Assembly (NCBI GenBank): GCA_036346395.1
Contig: CM070604.1
Location: 46,093,662 to 46,157,661, forward strand
DNA: 64,000 nt
DNA from: Hsuehochloa calcarea
Taxonomy: Eukaryota > Streptophyta > Magnoliopsida > Poales > Poaceae
Direction: 5' to 3'
Position 1 is the stretch's first letter. The number at the start of each line of letters is the position of its first letter. A model generated the notes under the pieces. The model did not search any database. It had not been told where the DNA came from and saw nothing but the letters and a program-made list of their open reading frames with translations. Shown in pieces: positions 33,519-45,397 of this stretch. Both the position numbers and the translations under genes were made by a program.

Positions 33519-34237
33519 TGTCAGTCATCTAGAACCGATCTTACAATTGATTATTTTATTCGAGGGGTCTCCAAGATTAGAACTACACTCAGAATGACAC
33601 AAAGATTTTATACAGGTTCGGGCCTTCTCCGGAAAGAATAACAACCCTAATCCTGTGTGACTATATTGAGTGTGCTGGTTACAATCAAGAGAGAAACTAA
33701 TGCTTGCGCCCCAGATTGTACTTCTCTCTTCCATCCTCTAACTTCAATCTTTATATAGCGTACGAGGAGGTGGCAGTTGTTCCAGTCCAAGAGACGTCCC
33801 AATGTTCCAAATGATGAACCATTGATGGATGTTATTGTCAAAGGAATAACCATCCCCACTTTGCTGGGTAGTTATCGTCAGAGGCAGAGATATAACGTGT
33901 AGTTATTCCCAAGAACAACTACATGTAATAATTGTCGTACATATTGAACACGACGTATAAAACTCCCCTAATCGACTAGGCTCACAAGTTGGCAGGTCTA
34001 GTCAATTAGCAGGTTATCGTAGCCAGGCCGGTTGAACCATAGGGTAGTCTTAGAATGGCTTACGACTATATCATGATCGTAGAAGGGCTTACGACCATGG
34101 GGCTATCATGGAAATGTTCACGACCACATAGCTAGGTTTCCCCCTTATAAATATTAAGGGGTATACTCAAGACGAGTATGGCGTATTACTATCTGTAACA
34201 AGAATTACATTAAATGAGGATTATTATATCCTCGTCA
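33519..34237 (-). repeat. 3' LTR of element B
   Basis: 719 bp, TGTCAG...CTCGTCA on the plus strand, followed by the C-rich complement of the polypurine tract (34238-34254). Confidence 0.85.
34046..34125. repeat. 29-bp hairpin array in element B 3' LTR (3 units)
   Basis: Units start at 34046, 34075 and 34104, exactly 29 bp apart. Arms are AGTCTTA/TACGACT, GATCGTA/TACGACC and TATCATG/CACGACC. They are more decayed than in element A. Confidence 0.85.
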
Positions 34238-34541
34238 TCGAGCCCCCCCCCAACTTCAATTGAAAATAACTTACTTGAAAAAGAGATCATAGAAAATCTT
34301 ATGACTACAGGGTGGTCATAGAATGATGGTCGGAAGTAGAGCCTTTCCGACTGGTATTTTATTCGATCAGTAATAGAATTGGTCAAGAAGGTAATTTCAC
34401 TTGAGTTGTAAAGACATACTCGGTCATCTCGAATGGACTAATTTAAGAATATCTATAGACTCTCACAAACCTGTCTGTTGGAGCAGTTCCGAAGAGCTAA
34501 TTACCATTGGGTTACCACGATCTTTAACTTAAGCGCGCGAC

Positions 34542-34549
34542 TATAAAAA
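34542..34549 (+). promoter_or_regulatory. TATA box of the antisense gene (copy 2)
   Basis: TATAAAAA lies 145 bp before the ATG at 34687; see the matching boxes at 10303 and 14886. Confidence 0.6.
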
Positions 34550-34686
34550 CTTACCGCAAGGGTGACTTTAGGGTTCTTACTTTCCCCATTTACCTCAACT
34601 GTTCCTCGAGCCCTTCGTCTCTCAGCCGCCGACCAAATCTCCCACTTCCTAAGCTTCTCCAAATCCAAATCAACCTTAGCTAGAAA

Positions 34687-37420
34687 ATGGCTTGAGCTTC
34701 TTCTAATTGGGTGGTGTCAGAGATGGATAGGGTGAAGATGAAGGCTTTGGTCGCTACTGAGAAGATCCTGAAGTAGTTCGTGAAGTGGATTGAGGCTACC
34801 GGACAATATTGGTTGTCGAGGGAGATTGGCCAGATTCCAATCTTCCAAGCATATTGTGAGTGTGGCCTTCGACTGCCCACTCATCCTTTCCTCACACTCG
34901 TACTCGAGCACTTTGGGGTGAGGTTGGTGAACCTTATTCCCAATTCTATCACAATGTTAATTGTATTCAAGTACTTGTGTGATGCTTACCTTAGGATCCT
35001 TGTAGACCAAGAGCTCTTCCAATACTATTATGGAATGAGCAGACAGTCTAGAATCACCAGGAGCTACGGTCTAAAGCTCCATGATGGGAAGACCAAGGAA
35101 TACATTCAGATGTTCACCCGGTCATCATGGTCGGGGTGGAAGAAGAAGTGGTTATACTGGGAGACGACCAGTAAAGACAGCCTTTCTTTCGTGGAGAAGC
35201 CCGTAGAGAAGATTTCTTCCTGGGACTCGACTCCCAAGGAACTCGACCGGATCGCCCTCTACATTCAAGCCATCAAGGACTTGAAAGATGAGGGGCATAC
35301 TGGATGGCTTGTGGTGAAGGATTTCATCACGCATTGCATCAGCCCCCTAAAGAAACGAGCACATCCCATGTGGAGGTACTCGGGGAATAAGGATCCGATC
35401 AGGTACTTCGAAGAAGGTAAATAATATTTCAACTCAACTCTTCTTAGTTAATTTTGGGCTTGATTGTTGAACATTTTATTCGCCAATGTAGATCACCCAT
35501 GATCAGAGATTGACACCCGAGTCAAGCTCGTTTGTGAGAAAGCTCTGCCACCGGATGTGGTGGCTCCTCGAATCCTGGTGGGTGTATCCGCTAAGGAGAA
35601 GATGGATCACCTAAAGGTAATCAAAGATTGATATCATCTTTAGGGTATCGTAGTCGTAGAAAAAAACCACTAAATAAGGTTTCCTTTTATGATTTTCACA
35701 GAAAGTAGGCATGGAAAATTGTCAAGACGATGAATGGGTCCAATTGATGGTTATAGGGAAAAGGCCAGAGGAAAGCAAGGTTCCTCCGGCAAGAAGGCGT
35801 CGCCTAGTGAGGGCTATCGATAAGCAAGACAGGTTCAAATTTTGATCCAACCAGGCCCTTTGAGAAATTCTTTGCAGACATAGTTGCTGCAGAGAAAACA
35901 AAGGCGTCGAAACGATCAAAGCCCTTAAACACAAAGCCCCCAAGACAAAGGTACCATTCTACTATGACAACAAGACTTTCGCAGTTTCTGCTTCTCACGG
36001 CTTGGTTAAGCATTTCGAAAAGGAGAACTGTAAAGATTTTGTGTCTTTTGTGAAGGATATTGCCGCGCCAGCAGAGCCTATGGTCGAGGGAAGCTCTTCT
36101 CCTCAGGTGGTTAAAACAGGTTTCAATCACCAGGAGGGGTAGGAAGCCAAAGACCCATGACCAGACGTGGTCGTAGCGGACCCCATTCCTCAACTCGAGT
36201 TTTGACAAGACGTGGTCGAAGAGAAGAAGTTAAAGAAATCTTCCTTAGGGAGGGTTTCATCTAAATTCAACATTATATCCAGCGAAGGTATGTAAAGAAA
36301 AAGTATAAGAACAACGATTACCTTTTGTTCTCTACACCTTAACGTGCTTTCCCTTCTGTAACGTTAGCCCAACTCTTCCTGCCTCGGAGAGCACTTCTGT
36401 TGAGAAGCCCACTACCGATTCTTCCACAGTCGTAGAAACAACTGGTGTTTCTCCTACGATTGGAGAAACGACTGCGGAAGTGGTTGAGGGATCGACCACT
36501 GCTCCCGTGGTGGAAAAAGCCATTACCGCTAAAGCGACTATGACCACTGAGGTGGTCGAAGGATCAACCATCGTACCTGCGGTGGAGGTAGTCGTTCATG
36601 CTGAAGAAACCATGACCACTAAGGTGGTCGTGGAGATAGAGGCAAAGACAACGGATGAAGCGGTGGAAACATCTGACCAAGGTGGTGGTGGGGCCTTCGA
36701 CCACCGTGCGAGGAAGGAAGTCGTCACTGACATTCCCCCTGGTCCTCAAGGAGGAACTGCGATAACCGAAGAAGAAGAAGAAGAGTATTTAAACTTTTTC
36801 TTTAACTTCTTTGGCCCTGCCACCATTATGGGATCTTCTTCGTTTAGATCTCGTACCCAAGTTCCTCACCCCAAAGACATTCCTAACAGGGGGAATGTCT
36901 TTGACAATGAGAGCCTTAAAAAGGTGTGGTAGGACAGAGTCGAAGAGATCGACGAGCATAAGAATCCTCAGAGAGTCTTCTCCAACTTTGCTCGGACAAG
37001 CATCAATGTAAGTATCTGATAACAAAATTGTTTATACATTTGGTTTTTCTCGCTCTTCACTGTTTTTCTTCATGCAAAAAGCTTTGGAACAAATTATAAC
37101 TGTTAGTGAATACCACCGATAGCTTATACTGTCACGACAACAAAAAGCGGAGCTCTGCGAGCAGGCAGAGAGATGGTAAACCATTGTCGCATGTAGTCCT
37201 TTGCATTTCGACTACTTGTTTAGCTCTCATATATACTCTAACCTTTGCAGGTTTAAAAGTGATGAGAAGACTTTGGTTGACACGATCAATTATGAGAAGG
37301 TTGAGACGCGAAAGCTAAAGAAAGAAAGAACGAAGACCTACTGGAAAAACTTCAGGAGGCAAATTCTACAACTGGTAAGTTCCAGAATGAAATAAATAGT
37401 AAGTTCTGAACTTAAGACTA

Positions 37421-37475
<55 letters not shown>

Positions 37476-38212
37476 CTTTTTGTTTCTTTCTCTAACTCTT
37501 TTTCTTTGATATAAAAAGATGTCGAAATGGGTAAACTTCAAACCGAGGTCGAGCAAAAGACCTTGGTAGTTGATGAGCTTACTCGTATCGGCAAAGAAAA
37601 AGACACAATGATCAAGTCATGGGAAGAACAGTTTAAGAAGGATACTGCCTCTCACGACAACGAGGTCAGGAAACTTGAGTCTTGACTAGTAAATAAGAAA
37701 TCCTTTACCTATGACCAGCTTTGTCAAGTATCCTTTTAAAGGTATTATTTTGTCCAACCTTTACTCTATGTACAGAGCAAGTAGTCGAAATAAAGCGACT
37801 CCACGAATCCTCGACTCATCACCAGGAGGATATGAAGTCAATGAAGATAAATTTCCAAAATAACATTTCACTTCTAAACAATGTACTCGGAGGTCTGGGC
37901 TCGAAGCAGGTTACTCCTCTCGAATACTTCACGACTGCTCATACGAGTACCATTGGAGAACAAGTCAAAACTTTGCAAGAGTTGGTGACTACTATGAAGA
38001 TCAACCAAGCTGACTCGATAAGGGAGACGGTTGAAGGTGCAGTGAGTTATGTTCTGGCAAAACTCAAAGCCCAAGACCCCAATATTAGTATGCAACCAAT
38101 CGAAACCAACTTCAACTGCTCTGAAGTAGAAGCAGGGCAGTTGATTGAAGAAATGCATCTTGTCAGCAGGAATGTCACGGGGGCGATGCAAATTGGATCT
38201 CCTTCGTCATAG
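34687..38212 (+). pseudogene. Antisense ORF (aORF) of element B, copy 2
   Basis: This is the full-length counterpart of 10448-13945. Exons inferred from splice signals are 34687-35416, 35492-35616, 35702-36287, 36368-37007, smaller exons around 37080-37180, 37250-37375 and 37519-37685, and a last exon 37776-38212. A TGA at codon 3 (the ATG context differs from copy 1) and the shared TAG at codon 30 stop the first exon. The Transposase_28-like domain is open from 34780 to 35424. Exon 4 is open from the Thr/Val/Glu-rich part into PHPKDIPN and carries a run of Glu (near 36770). Fewer frame breaks occur here than in copy 1. Function unknown. Confidence 0.65.
37423..37474. repeat. (TA)n microsatellite in an aORF intron (copy 2)
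   Basis: About 26 TA units, roughly 12 bp longer than in copy 1. Confidence 0.9.
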
Positions 38213-38497
38213 TAATTTGTATTAGGAAACCTGATAAGACAAGTTTTTTGTTTATGAATATAAATCTTGCATTTCCTACAATTTATCTCATCGAGTAGTT
38301 AATAACTCATAAGACAAAACAGAAACGAAAATTAAGGCTAAGATCTGAAGTTATATTAATAATTTTATCCTAGCCCTTGACTATTTGCTTAGTTTATTTA
38401 GATAAACTAAGTAAATAGTGTATAATAGGGTTTGCTCAAAAAGGGTTTATCCGACTTTGTGGTCAATCTCGATTGACATATTATGGTTGCAAGAGTT

Positions 38498-39070
38498 AGT
38501 AACAGATGAACACTGGGAAGTTCCATCTAGTGGGCAAGACCACGTGCAGATAGGAAGGACTTCGACCAGTGTAGTTACTTTCTCTGACCATATTAAGCAA
38601 ATTGAGAGCTTGACATTAGTGGGATAAACACTCATAGTCCCTTTAAAATTCATCCAACTTTTTCATGTAAACTCAATGGTTGTATGTTGATAGCAAGATT
38701 TAGAAACAGTACGAAGCTAGGAAGTTCCCTCTAGTGGGCAGAACCACATGTAGAAAGGAAAGACTTTGACTAGGTGTTGCGTCTTTCTTTGACCAGCTTT
38801 AAATGAATTGAGTTTACTAAAAGTAGTCGAACAAATTACCGAAAAAGAATCTCACTTAGAATTTTTTTCTCAAAAGATGAAGAAATAAACTAAGTTGAAA
38901 AAAGAGCTTGTCAGAAATTATTCGACTAGATGTTGTGGAACCTAGTTTCTTTGTATTGGTAGCAAAAGGTTAGGAACAATTTGACACTAGGAAGTTCCTT
39001 CTAGTGGGCAAGACCATGTGCAGAAAGAAAATACTTCGACTAGGTGATGTTACCATACTTCGACCAGTGT
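38498..39070. repeat. Three ~80-bp repeats between aORF and integrase (element B)
   Basis: Units start at about 38498, 38706 and 38970 with the palindromic core GGAAGTTCC(N)TCTAGTGGGC, as in element A at 18758-19300. Copy 1 keeps only the first unit (near 14240). The number of units and the 205-255 bp spacing are kept between the diverged elements. Confidence 0.85.
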
Positions 39071-39229
39071 AAAGAAAACCAAGTGTTAAAACATGATCGA
39101 AAAGAAAATCATCAAAGCCTCGCTCAATACCTGACAATAAATATTGAAGAAATAAAAACTTTATTGAGAATATGAGATTACACATAAAAGTTACATAATT
39201 GGTCGATATTCCAAGAGTTGGAGAGAATT

Positions 39230-40400
39230 CAGCCACCCTCTATTGCTGGTCGTAACGAGCCTGGTCGCGTGACTTCAACCATAGTGTCAAGACCTTTCCA
39301 CCTGTGGGAAAGTTTATTCTGATTAGCCTAGGATTGAATTTTTTCAACACCAAGTCACCTACAGCAAGACTACGAGGTTGGACCTTACGATTGTAGTATT
39401 TGCGCAGGGCTTGTTGGTAGACTGCCGAATGGATTAAGCTTTGATTTCTCTTTTCTTCGAGTAGGTTGATGTCATCCGCTCGAAGTTGTTCTTGGTTAGA
39501 GTCATTCAAATTTTTGATACTTTTCGACCGAATCTTTAGTTCTGGTGGAAGCATGACTTCAACCCTAAAAACTAGGAAAAAGGGGGTTTCACCTGTAGCC
39601 CGGCTAGCGGTCGTGCGAACTACCCATAATACGGAGGGTAACTCCTGTACCCAAGCCCCTAAGCGCTTGAAAAGCTGGTCAAAAACTCGAGTTTTGATGC
39701 CCTGTATTATTTGACCATTCGCTCTTTTGACTGCCCCATTACTTTGTGGGTGGACAATAGAGGCAAAACACAACTTGGTACCCAACTCGTCGCAAAATTC
39801 TTGAAATTTTGCGCTAAAAAATTGTTTACCATTATCTGTAATTATTCGACTCGGAACACCAAATCGAGTAATTACGCTTCTCATCATGAACCTTTTGGCT
39901 GCTTCCTTTGTGATCCCCGTCATAGGTTCTGCTTCAATCTATTTTGTGAACGTATCAATAGCCACAAAAAGGAATTCGAAGCCCCGTGGTGCTTTTGGGA
40001 ATGGTCCTAGGATATTGAGACCCCAGGTCGCAAAAGGCCAAGATAGAGGTATAGTTTGCAATGCTTGAGCCAGTTGGTGTATTTGCCTGCTATAAAACTG
40101 GTATTGTGCACACTTTTTAACCAACTATTTAGTATCGTGGAGGGCTGTTGGCCAGTAGAAACATTGTCGAAAGGCTTTTCCAACCAGTGTTATGTAAGAA
40201 GCATGAGTTCCATATATGCCTCTGTATATATCGTGAAGGAGATTTAATCCTTCTCCCTGCGATATGCATCGCATGAGAACCCTATGAGTACCTCGTTTAT
40301 AGAGGACTCCTTGGGCCAAAGTATACATTTTGGCCTTACAAGATAAATGATCTGCCTCGAGATCATCATCAGGCATTGTACCCTTCTAAAGATACTCGTA
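39230..40400 (-). pseudogene. Integrase of element B, catalytic Glu replaced
   Basis: The zinc-binding start is visible at 40240-40130 (LLHDIYRGIYGTHASY, then CAQYQFYSRQ near 40110). The first Asp is in FVAIDTFTK (39955) and the second in RIITDNGKQFFSAKF (39830). At the third position the conserved pattern NGxVERANG reads NGAVKRANG (39740), so the catalytic Glu is Lys. A 227-codon stretch (39923-39240) is open through the C-terminal segment (YYNRKVQPRSLAVGDLVLK). Upstream frames are broken. Confidence 0.8.
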
Positions 40401-40479
40401 GATGGGATTCATCCAGGAATCCCCGTATTCTAGAGGGGCTGTCTCAATAGGAGACGTTTCTGGTATTTCGACTAGTGAT

Positions 40480-40960
40480 GGTTTCTCGAGTGTTTCCAAG
40501 AAGTCTCCTTTTGGTACTTATGATCAGGAAGAAGCCATGGGAGCTAACTAGTCAGCGAGGAAATTATCAAGCTAACTAGTCAGCGAGGAAATTATCCTTT
40601 CAAGGGATATATTGTACCTCGAAACCAAAAAAATATTTTTCAAGCTTTCTAACTTCCGAGAAGTACGAGACATGGTCGGATTAGACCACTGATACTCTTT
40701 TTCGACTTGATTCATGACTAGTTGAGAGTCTCCTCTTACGAGTAGTCGTTGAATCCCGAGCGCTTTCGCTGCTCGTATGCCAGCCAGCAACCCTTCATAC
40801 TCTGCCAAGTTGTTAGTGGCCTGAAAGTTAAATTGAATAGCATACCTTAAGGTCTCTGTTGTAGGAGATTACGGGACCACCCCAGCCCCTGAGCCACTTA
40901 GCTTAAGCGACCCGTCAAAGTACATCATCCACTGGTCGTGGGAAATGTACTAGGGATCCT
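40480..40960 (-). pseudogene. Second (archaeal-type) RNase H of element B
   Basis: QWMMYFDGSLKLSGSGAGVV lies at about 40940-40880, AEYEGLLAGIRAAKALGI at 40800 and RLLVRGDSQLVMNQVEKEY at 40745. The Asp, Glu and Asp expected for an RNase H active site are present. It is better preserved than in element A and supports the dual-RNase-H organisation. Confidence 0.75.
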
Positions 40961-40969
40961 GAACAAGCT

Positions 40970-42327
40970 CAGGATTTGTCCATTCGGCGATAAAGTCTGC
41001 CATGATCTGGGATTTAATGGTCGTTCGGGACATGAAATGGAGGTCAAACTCCCCAAGTTCAACTGACCATTTTGCCATGCATCCCGTTGTTTCCCTATTC
41101 CGAAAGACCACTCCTAAGGGAAACTCAGACGACACAATTATCTCGTGCGCCTGAAAATAATGCATCAGTTTCCTCGAAGACATGAGGAGAGAATATAAAA
41201 GTTTTTGAACCCGAGTGTATCACTCCTTAGGTCTGTGCAAAACTTCACTTACGTAGTAAACTGGTCATTGGACGTTTTCACGTTCTGCGACCAGTACTGC
41301 GTTCATTGCATGTGGCGTGACACCTATATATATTAAGAGCGTCTCTTCTGGATTTAGAGAAACCAGAATAGGAGCACTGTAAAATACCTCTTGACATCCT
41401 TTAAGCCAGTGTTTGCTTCCTCTGATTACTCGAAACCCTCATGTTTCCTTAGAATCTTGAAGAAAGGAAGTTATTTTTCCTCCAGTCGTGCGATGAAATG
41501 ACTTAAAGCCATCATGCATCCTGTGAGTTTCTAGACCACTTTCTTCGTGGTCGGAGAGCGCATTTGTTCAATGGCCTTTATCTTTTCAGGGTTTGCTTCG
41601 ATACCTCGTGCAGAGACAAGGAATCCAATCAATTTCCCTGAAGAGACCCCGAATACACACTTCTCAGGATTGAGTTTCAAACAGTGTTTTATGAGGTTGT
41701 CAAATGTTTCTTGCTGGTCTGAAATATGACTAAGTGGCTTGATGCTTTTTACAACTATATCGTCAACATAGGCTTCTAAATTTCGACCTAGTTGAGGTGA
41801 AAAAATCGATTTCATCAAGCGCTGAAAAAAAGCACCAATATTTTTTAGACCAAATGGAATTTTGATATAGCAAAATATTCCAAATGGTGTAATAAATGCT
41901 ATCTTTTCTTCATTTTCTAAATACATACTAATCTGATGATAACTAGAGTATTCATCTAAAAAACTTAATACGTCACAACCAGCAGTAGAGTCAATAAGTT
42001 GATCGATACGAGGTAAAGAAAAATCATCTTTTGGACAAGCTTTATTAAGATCAGTAAAGTCTACACCAATACGCCACTTACCATTAGACTTCCTAACCAT
42101 TACAGGATGAGCCAACCACTCTAGGTGGTCGATTTATCTTATAAAGCCTACTTCGAGCAACTTATCCAATTCTGATCTAACGCCATCTCGTCGATCAAGT
42201 GCAAATCTCTGTAATTTCTGTTTTACAGGTTTCTTATCATGTCGTAAAGCTAGCCTGTGCTCGATCACTTCCCTAGGGACTCCGGGCATGTCGAAAACTT
42301 GCCACGTCATCTGCGTTAGCCCAGAGG
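40970..42327 (-). pseudogene. Reverse transcriptase and RNase H of element B
   Basis: A 194-codon open stretch (42115-41531) covers most RT motifs: IGVDFTDLNKACPKDDFSLP, EKIAFITPFGIFCYIKIPF, EAYVDDIVVKSI (41770) and FLVSARGIEANPEKIKAI. The N-terminal RT segment (ELDKLLEVGFI) reads at 42170-42135. RNase H at about 41430-40990 is broken; MAKWSVELGEFDLHFM is clear near 41080. The solo LTR at 42333 separates this from the protease. Confidence 0.8.
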
Positions 42328-42332
42328 AAAGT

Positions 42333-44561
42333 TGTAATACCCCGGATTCGGATCGGGTAATTAGAAAAGCAGCTGGGGAGGGAAAATTCAAACAAGAACT
42401 GAAATTTCCTGAATCGACGGGGTGTTTTCAGCGATCTTCCGACAACCTGGGCCTGGGCCGCAGCCCAGGAGGGGCCCATGAGAGGGGCCAACCAAGGGGG
42501 GTTTTTTCCTCATCCCCAAACCCTAGCCTATCCCCTCTCTCTCCCCACTCCCCTCCCCAAGCCGCCACCCCCTCCTCCCCCTCTCCAACCGGCCGCCACC
42601 CTCCTCCCTGTCGTACACCAGACTTGTTCGTCAGATTTGGGTAAGTTCCATACGTTTTCTGATCTTCCCACCTCTTAGAAAGTTGTATCCCTTGATCTTA
42701 GCTTTCTTTAGGCACCGAGATCATCTGATTTGGAGTTACGGTTTAGGAGATATGGTAGTTTTACCGCGACTATCCTGGACAGCTGACGTGTTTTGGCAGA
42801 TTTTCTTATCGGGCCATTATGAATTACTTAAAAGCCGAATCTCGGGTTTTAGTCTTCTAGAGTTATGTGTCTGGTTTACTTATCTTTCTTTTGGCACTGA
42901 GATCACGAGATTCCACCCTGTGGTTTAGGAGATATAAATTTTTACCCGCACACTTCTGTCTGTCAGAGATTTTGGAGACTGTCGGTTGATCGTCGGTTTT
43001 GATCTAGTTACAGTCAGATTCAGAACTCCCACCCAAATAGGTTATTGTAGCCCTTTAAATTATATTTCCATGTTGATAAAGATCACCTCTATTGGATCAG
43101 CAGAATAAAAGTTACGTTATTTTCTTTACCACTTACTCAAATCGGGTAGATATCTGTTAGTGTGTTCAACTGTTGTTTAGGCCACTGTTTTGGCCGAATC
43201 AGAGAACCCCGCCAACTAGTGTTTCGTAGTGTCGTGCGTTAATATTCATTGGGCACTGGTTTCGGATCATTTAGAATTTCAGATAATTAAATATGTTTTT
43301 TCTCGTACCGCTGATCAGAAGGGCTGAAATCTGGCTGAATAGTTTATTTTCAATTCGGGTCTGTGCGGTATATTGGGTAGTCAGGAGATATTGTAGAACA
43401 TCGGTAGCAATGTATTTCCACGTTGTTCTTATTTCGGGAACACTTGTGTAGGCGGTGAGGCATCGCGTGTGGGAACACCTTCATTGCTTGCTAGCGCGTC
43501 GCAACGCGAAAGACAAGTACATTGAATCATTTACATTGATGAATGATGTGTTTGTGTTCATGCTAATATTTCTATGATTCATGTTTTCAATCAACGGAGT
43601 TACTCAACATTCATATTCCAGTACAGGCATGTACTGCATATTAACTTGGGGTGTTTTCAATTGAATGCATGATAATGTGATGTATACGTGTATGTTCTTG
43701 CACTTGTTCATGATGTTGATATGTTTCAAATTGATAATTGAGAAAAGATGATGACATTCATATTACTTGCTTCATTCCATTCATACATGCTTTAATTTCC
43801 GTCCACGGGAGTGGAATTTTGAAAGATCCATCAATTCCAGTATGGGCATTTGAAAGACCCATCAATTCCAAGATGGGCATTTGAAAGACACATCAATTCC
43901 AAAGATGGGCATTTGAAAACCCATCAATTCCGAATGGGTGCGTGTAATTTACCATTCCAATGTGGGCCACGTTGGACACCGTATGAAACGTTCTTCATAC
44001 GGTAACTTTAAGTGAACACCGACGGTGTTACACTCGCTATACCGTATAAGTCGTGATTAGTCCATTCCTTGATTGCATTCTTTCATTCCATCCATTCATG
44101 TATTCATTCCATTCAATCATGTATGTGGTGCAAGATTTGTTCATAATTCAATTGAATTGATTTATCCACTATTTGATTGATTATTCTAATATGGTACTTG
44201 TTGAGTTTCGACTTACCCTTGCTTTCAATGTTATTTAGGTGATCCACCCTGATGTTGATGATTTTGGGAAGGGAGTAGACCAACACGTTGCACACAGAAC
44301 ATTACTCGATAATTTTCATTAATGGTTTCAACTTTGATATTCCTTGATGAGAGAAGGATTGTATTAAGTAATGTTTAAACTTCATGTCATGTCGTTCCAT
44401 GATTACTTTCTTGATTATTCGCCACTGATGTATTGGCTGCTTTCACCTCGTTATCATGTTATTGATATTTGGATAGATGCATATTGAATCTTATTCCGTA
44501 AATTGTTCATATGTTGTATCCTTAGGTGGCATCTTGCCTTCCGAATAGCCAGGGTGTTACA
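42333..44561 (+). mobile_element. Solo LTR inserted in element B pol
   Basis: This 2229-bp unit starts TGTAATACCCCGG and ends GGGTGTTACA, flanked on both sides by AAAGT (42328-42332 and 44562-44566). Element B sequence resumes after it (GACGAGGGCGTTTTCC, compare element A near 22500). No internal region, PBS or second LTR is present, so it is a solo LTR left by recombination. Ends and length fit the long LTRs of Tekay/Del-type chromoviruses, but the interior differs from the LTR at 46595. Strand is by LTR terminus convention only. Confidence 0.9.
43816..43940. repeat. 31-bp tandem repeat inside the solo LTR
   Basis: Four units of GAAAGACCCATCAATTCCAA plus ATGGGCATTT start at about 43821, 43852, 43883 and 43915. 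Confidence 0.9.
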
Positions 44562-44699
44562 AAAGTGACGAGGGCGTTTTCCTATTTGGGGTCGAAAGAA
44601 ACCCCAATGCGAACAGTCTTCGAAGGATCCTTTAGGTTCAGGGGAACTTCCTTGACTTCATCGTTCGGCTTTGGTGCAACTTCAAGCTTCGACTTCTTG

Positions 44700-45165
44700 G
44701 TTGAAGGCTGAGTTGTGCTTGCTTCTCGAGGTGGTACCTGGCCGGCCATCACAAGGGATTTATGGTCGCATGTAAGCGCCATCTTCTTGTCACAGCGTAC
44801 TGTGATTACTCATTTGGGACATGGCATCTTGAGACATTAATACCCATAATGAGTAGCCATTAAGAATCATGCTAAAGTTGGTTGTCCGAGTATGGCATTA
44901 TACATCGTATCGAAATCGATCACATTAAAAGAGATTTCCTCTGTCCTGAAATTGCTTGGAGAACCAAACGTGACAAGAAGAGAAACTTGGTCAATCGGTT
45001 TGGTCGAGGACCCAGGTACGATACCATGGAATGAGTATCATACATGTTTTATTATGGTCCAAGGTACATGCATCTCGTCCAGAGCATTTGTGAATAAAAT
45101 ATTTAATGAACTACCACCATCTACCAACACTCGATTAACTCGACAGTTGTTGATGGTGGGCTCGA
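44700..45165 (-). pseudogene. Aspartic protease domain of element B
   Basis: The active site reads RVLVDGGSSLNILFTNALDE at about 45135-45080. The later AILGRPTLA motif is recognisable with mutations near 44890. It corresponds to element A's protease at 23080-22690. Confidence 0.7.
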
Positions 45166-45397
45166 CCACTATCGAAAACCAACCAGGTCGACTGGAAGGG
45201 ATCAAGCAATCAACCTTCTCAAAGGAGATGATGATTTTTGACCACTTCGGTAATTTATTGACAAGAGGAGTGTCAATGGAGTTTACCTCTCGCTCGACGG
45301 CCTTGAACTATCTCTTTGACTCGTATGCTGAAGATCCTTAAAAAATGTGGCCGATGGTGTTTGGATCCTGGAACGACATCTCCTCGTCGTCGTCCGA

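Larger units (their letters stand above)
26439..38616. repeat. Segmental duplication, copy 2
   Basis: This is the direct repeat of 2844-14349. It is the fuller copy, with about 0.5 kb and 70 bp absent from copy 1, and it runs without a break into the rest of element B. The left edge coincides with a G-quadruplex-like run at 26445-26466. Confidence 0.9.

Noticed and set aside
42333..44561. Same LTR family as element C
   Set aside because: Both end in GTTACA and are over 2 kb, but the starts (TGTAATACC against TGTGATATT) and interiors differ; the 31-bp repeats are absent from element C.
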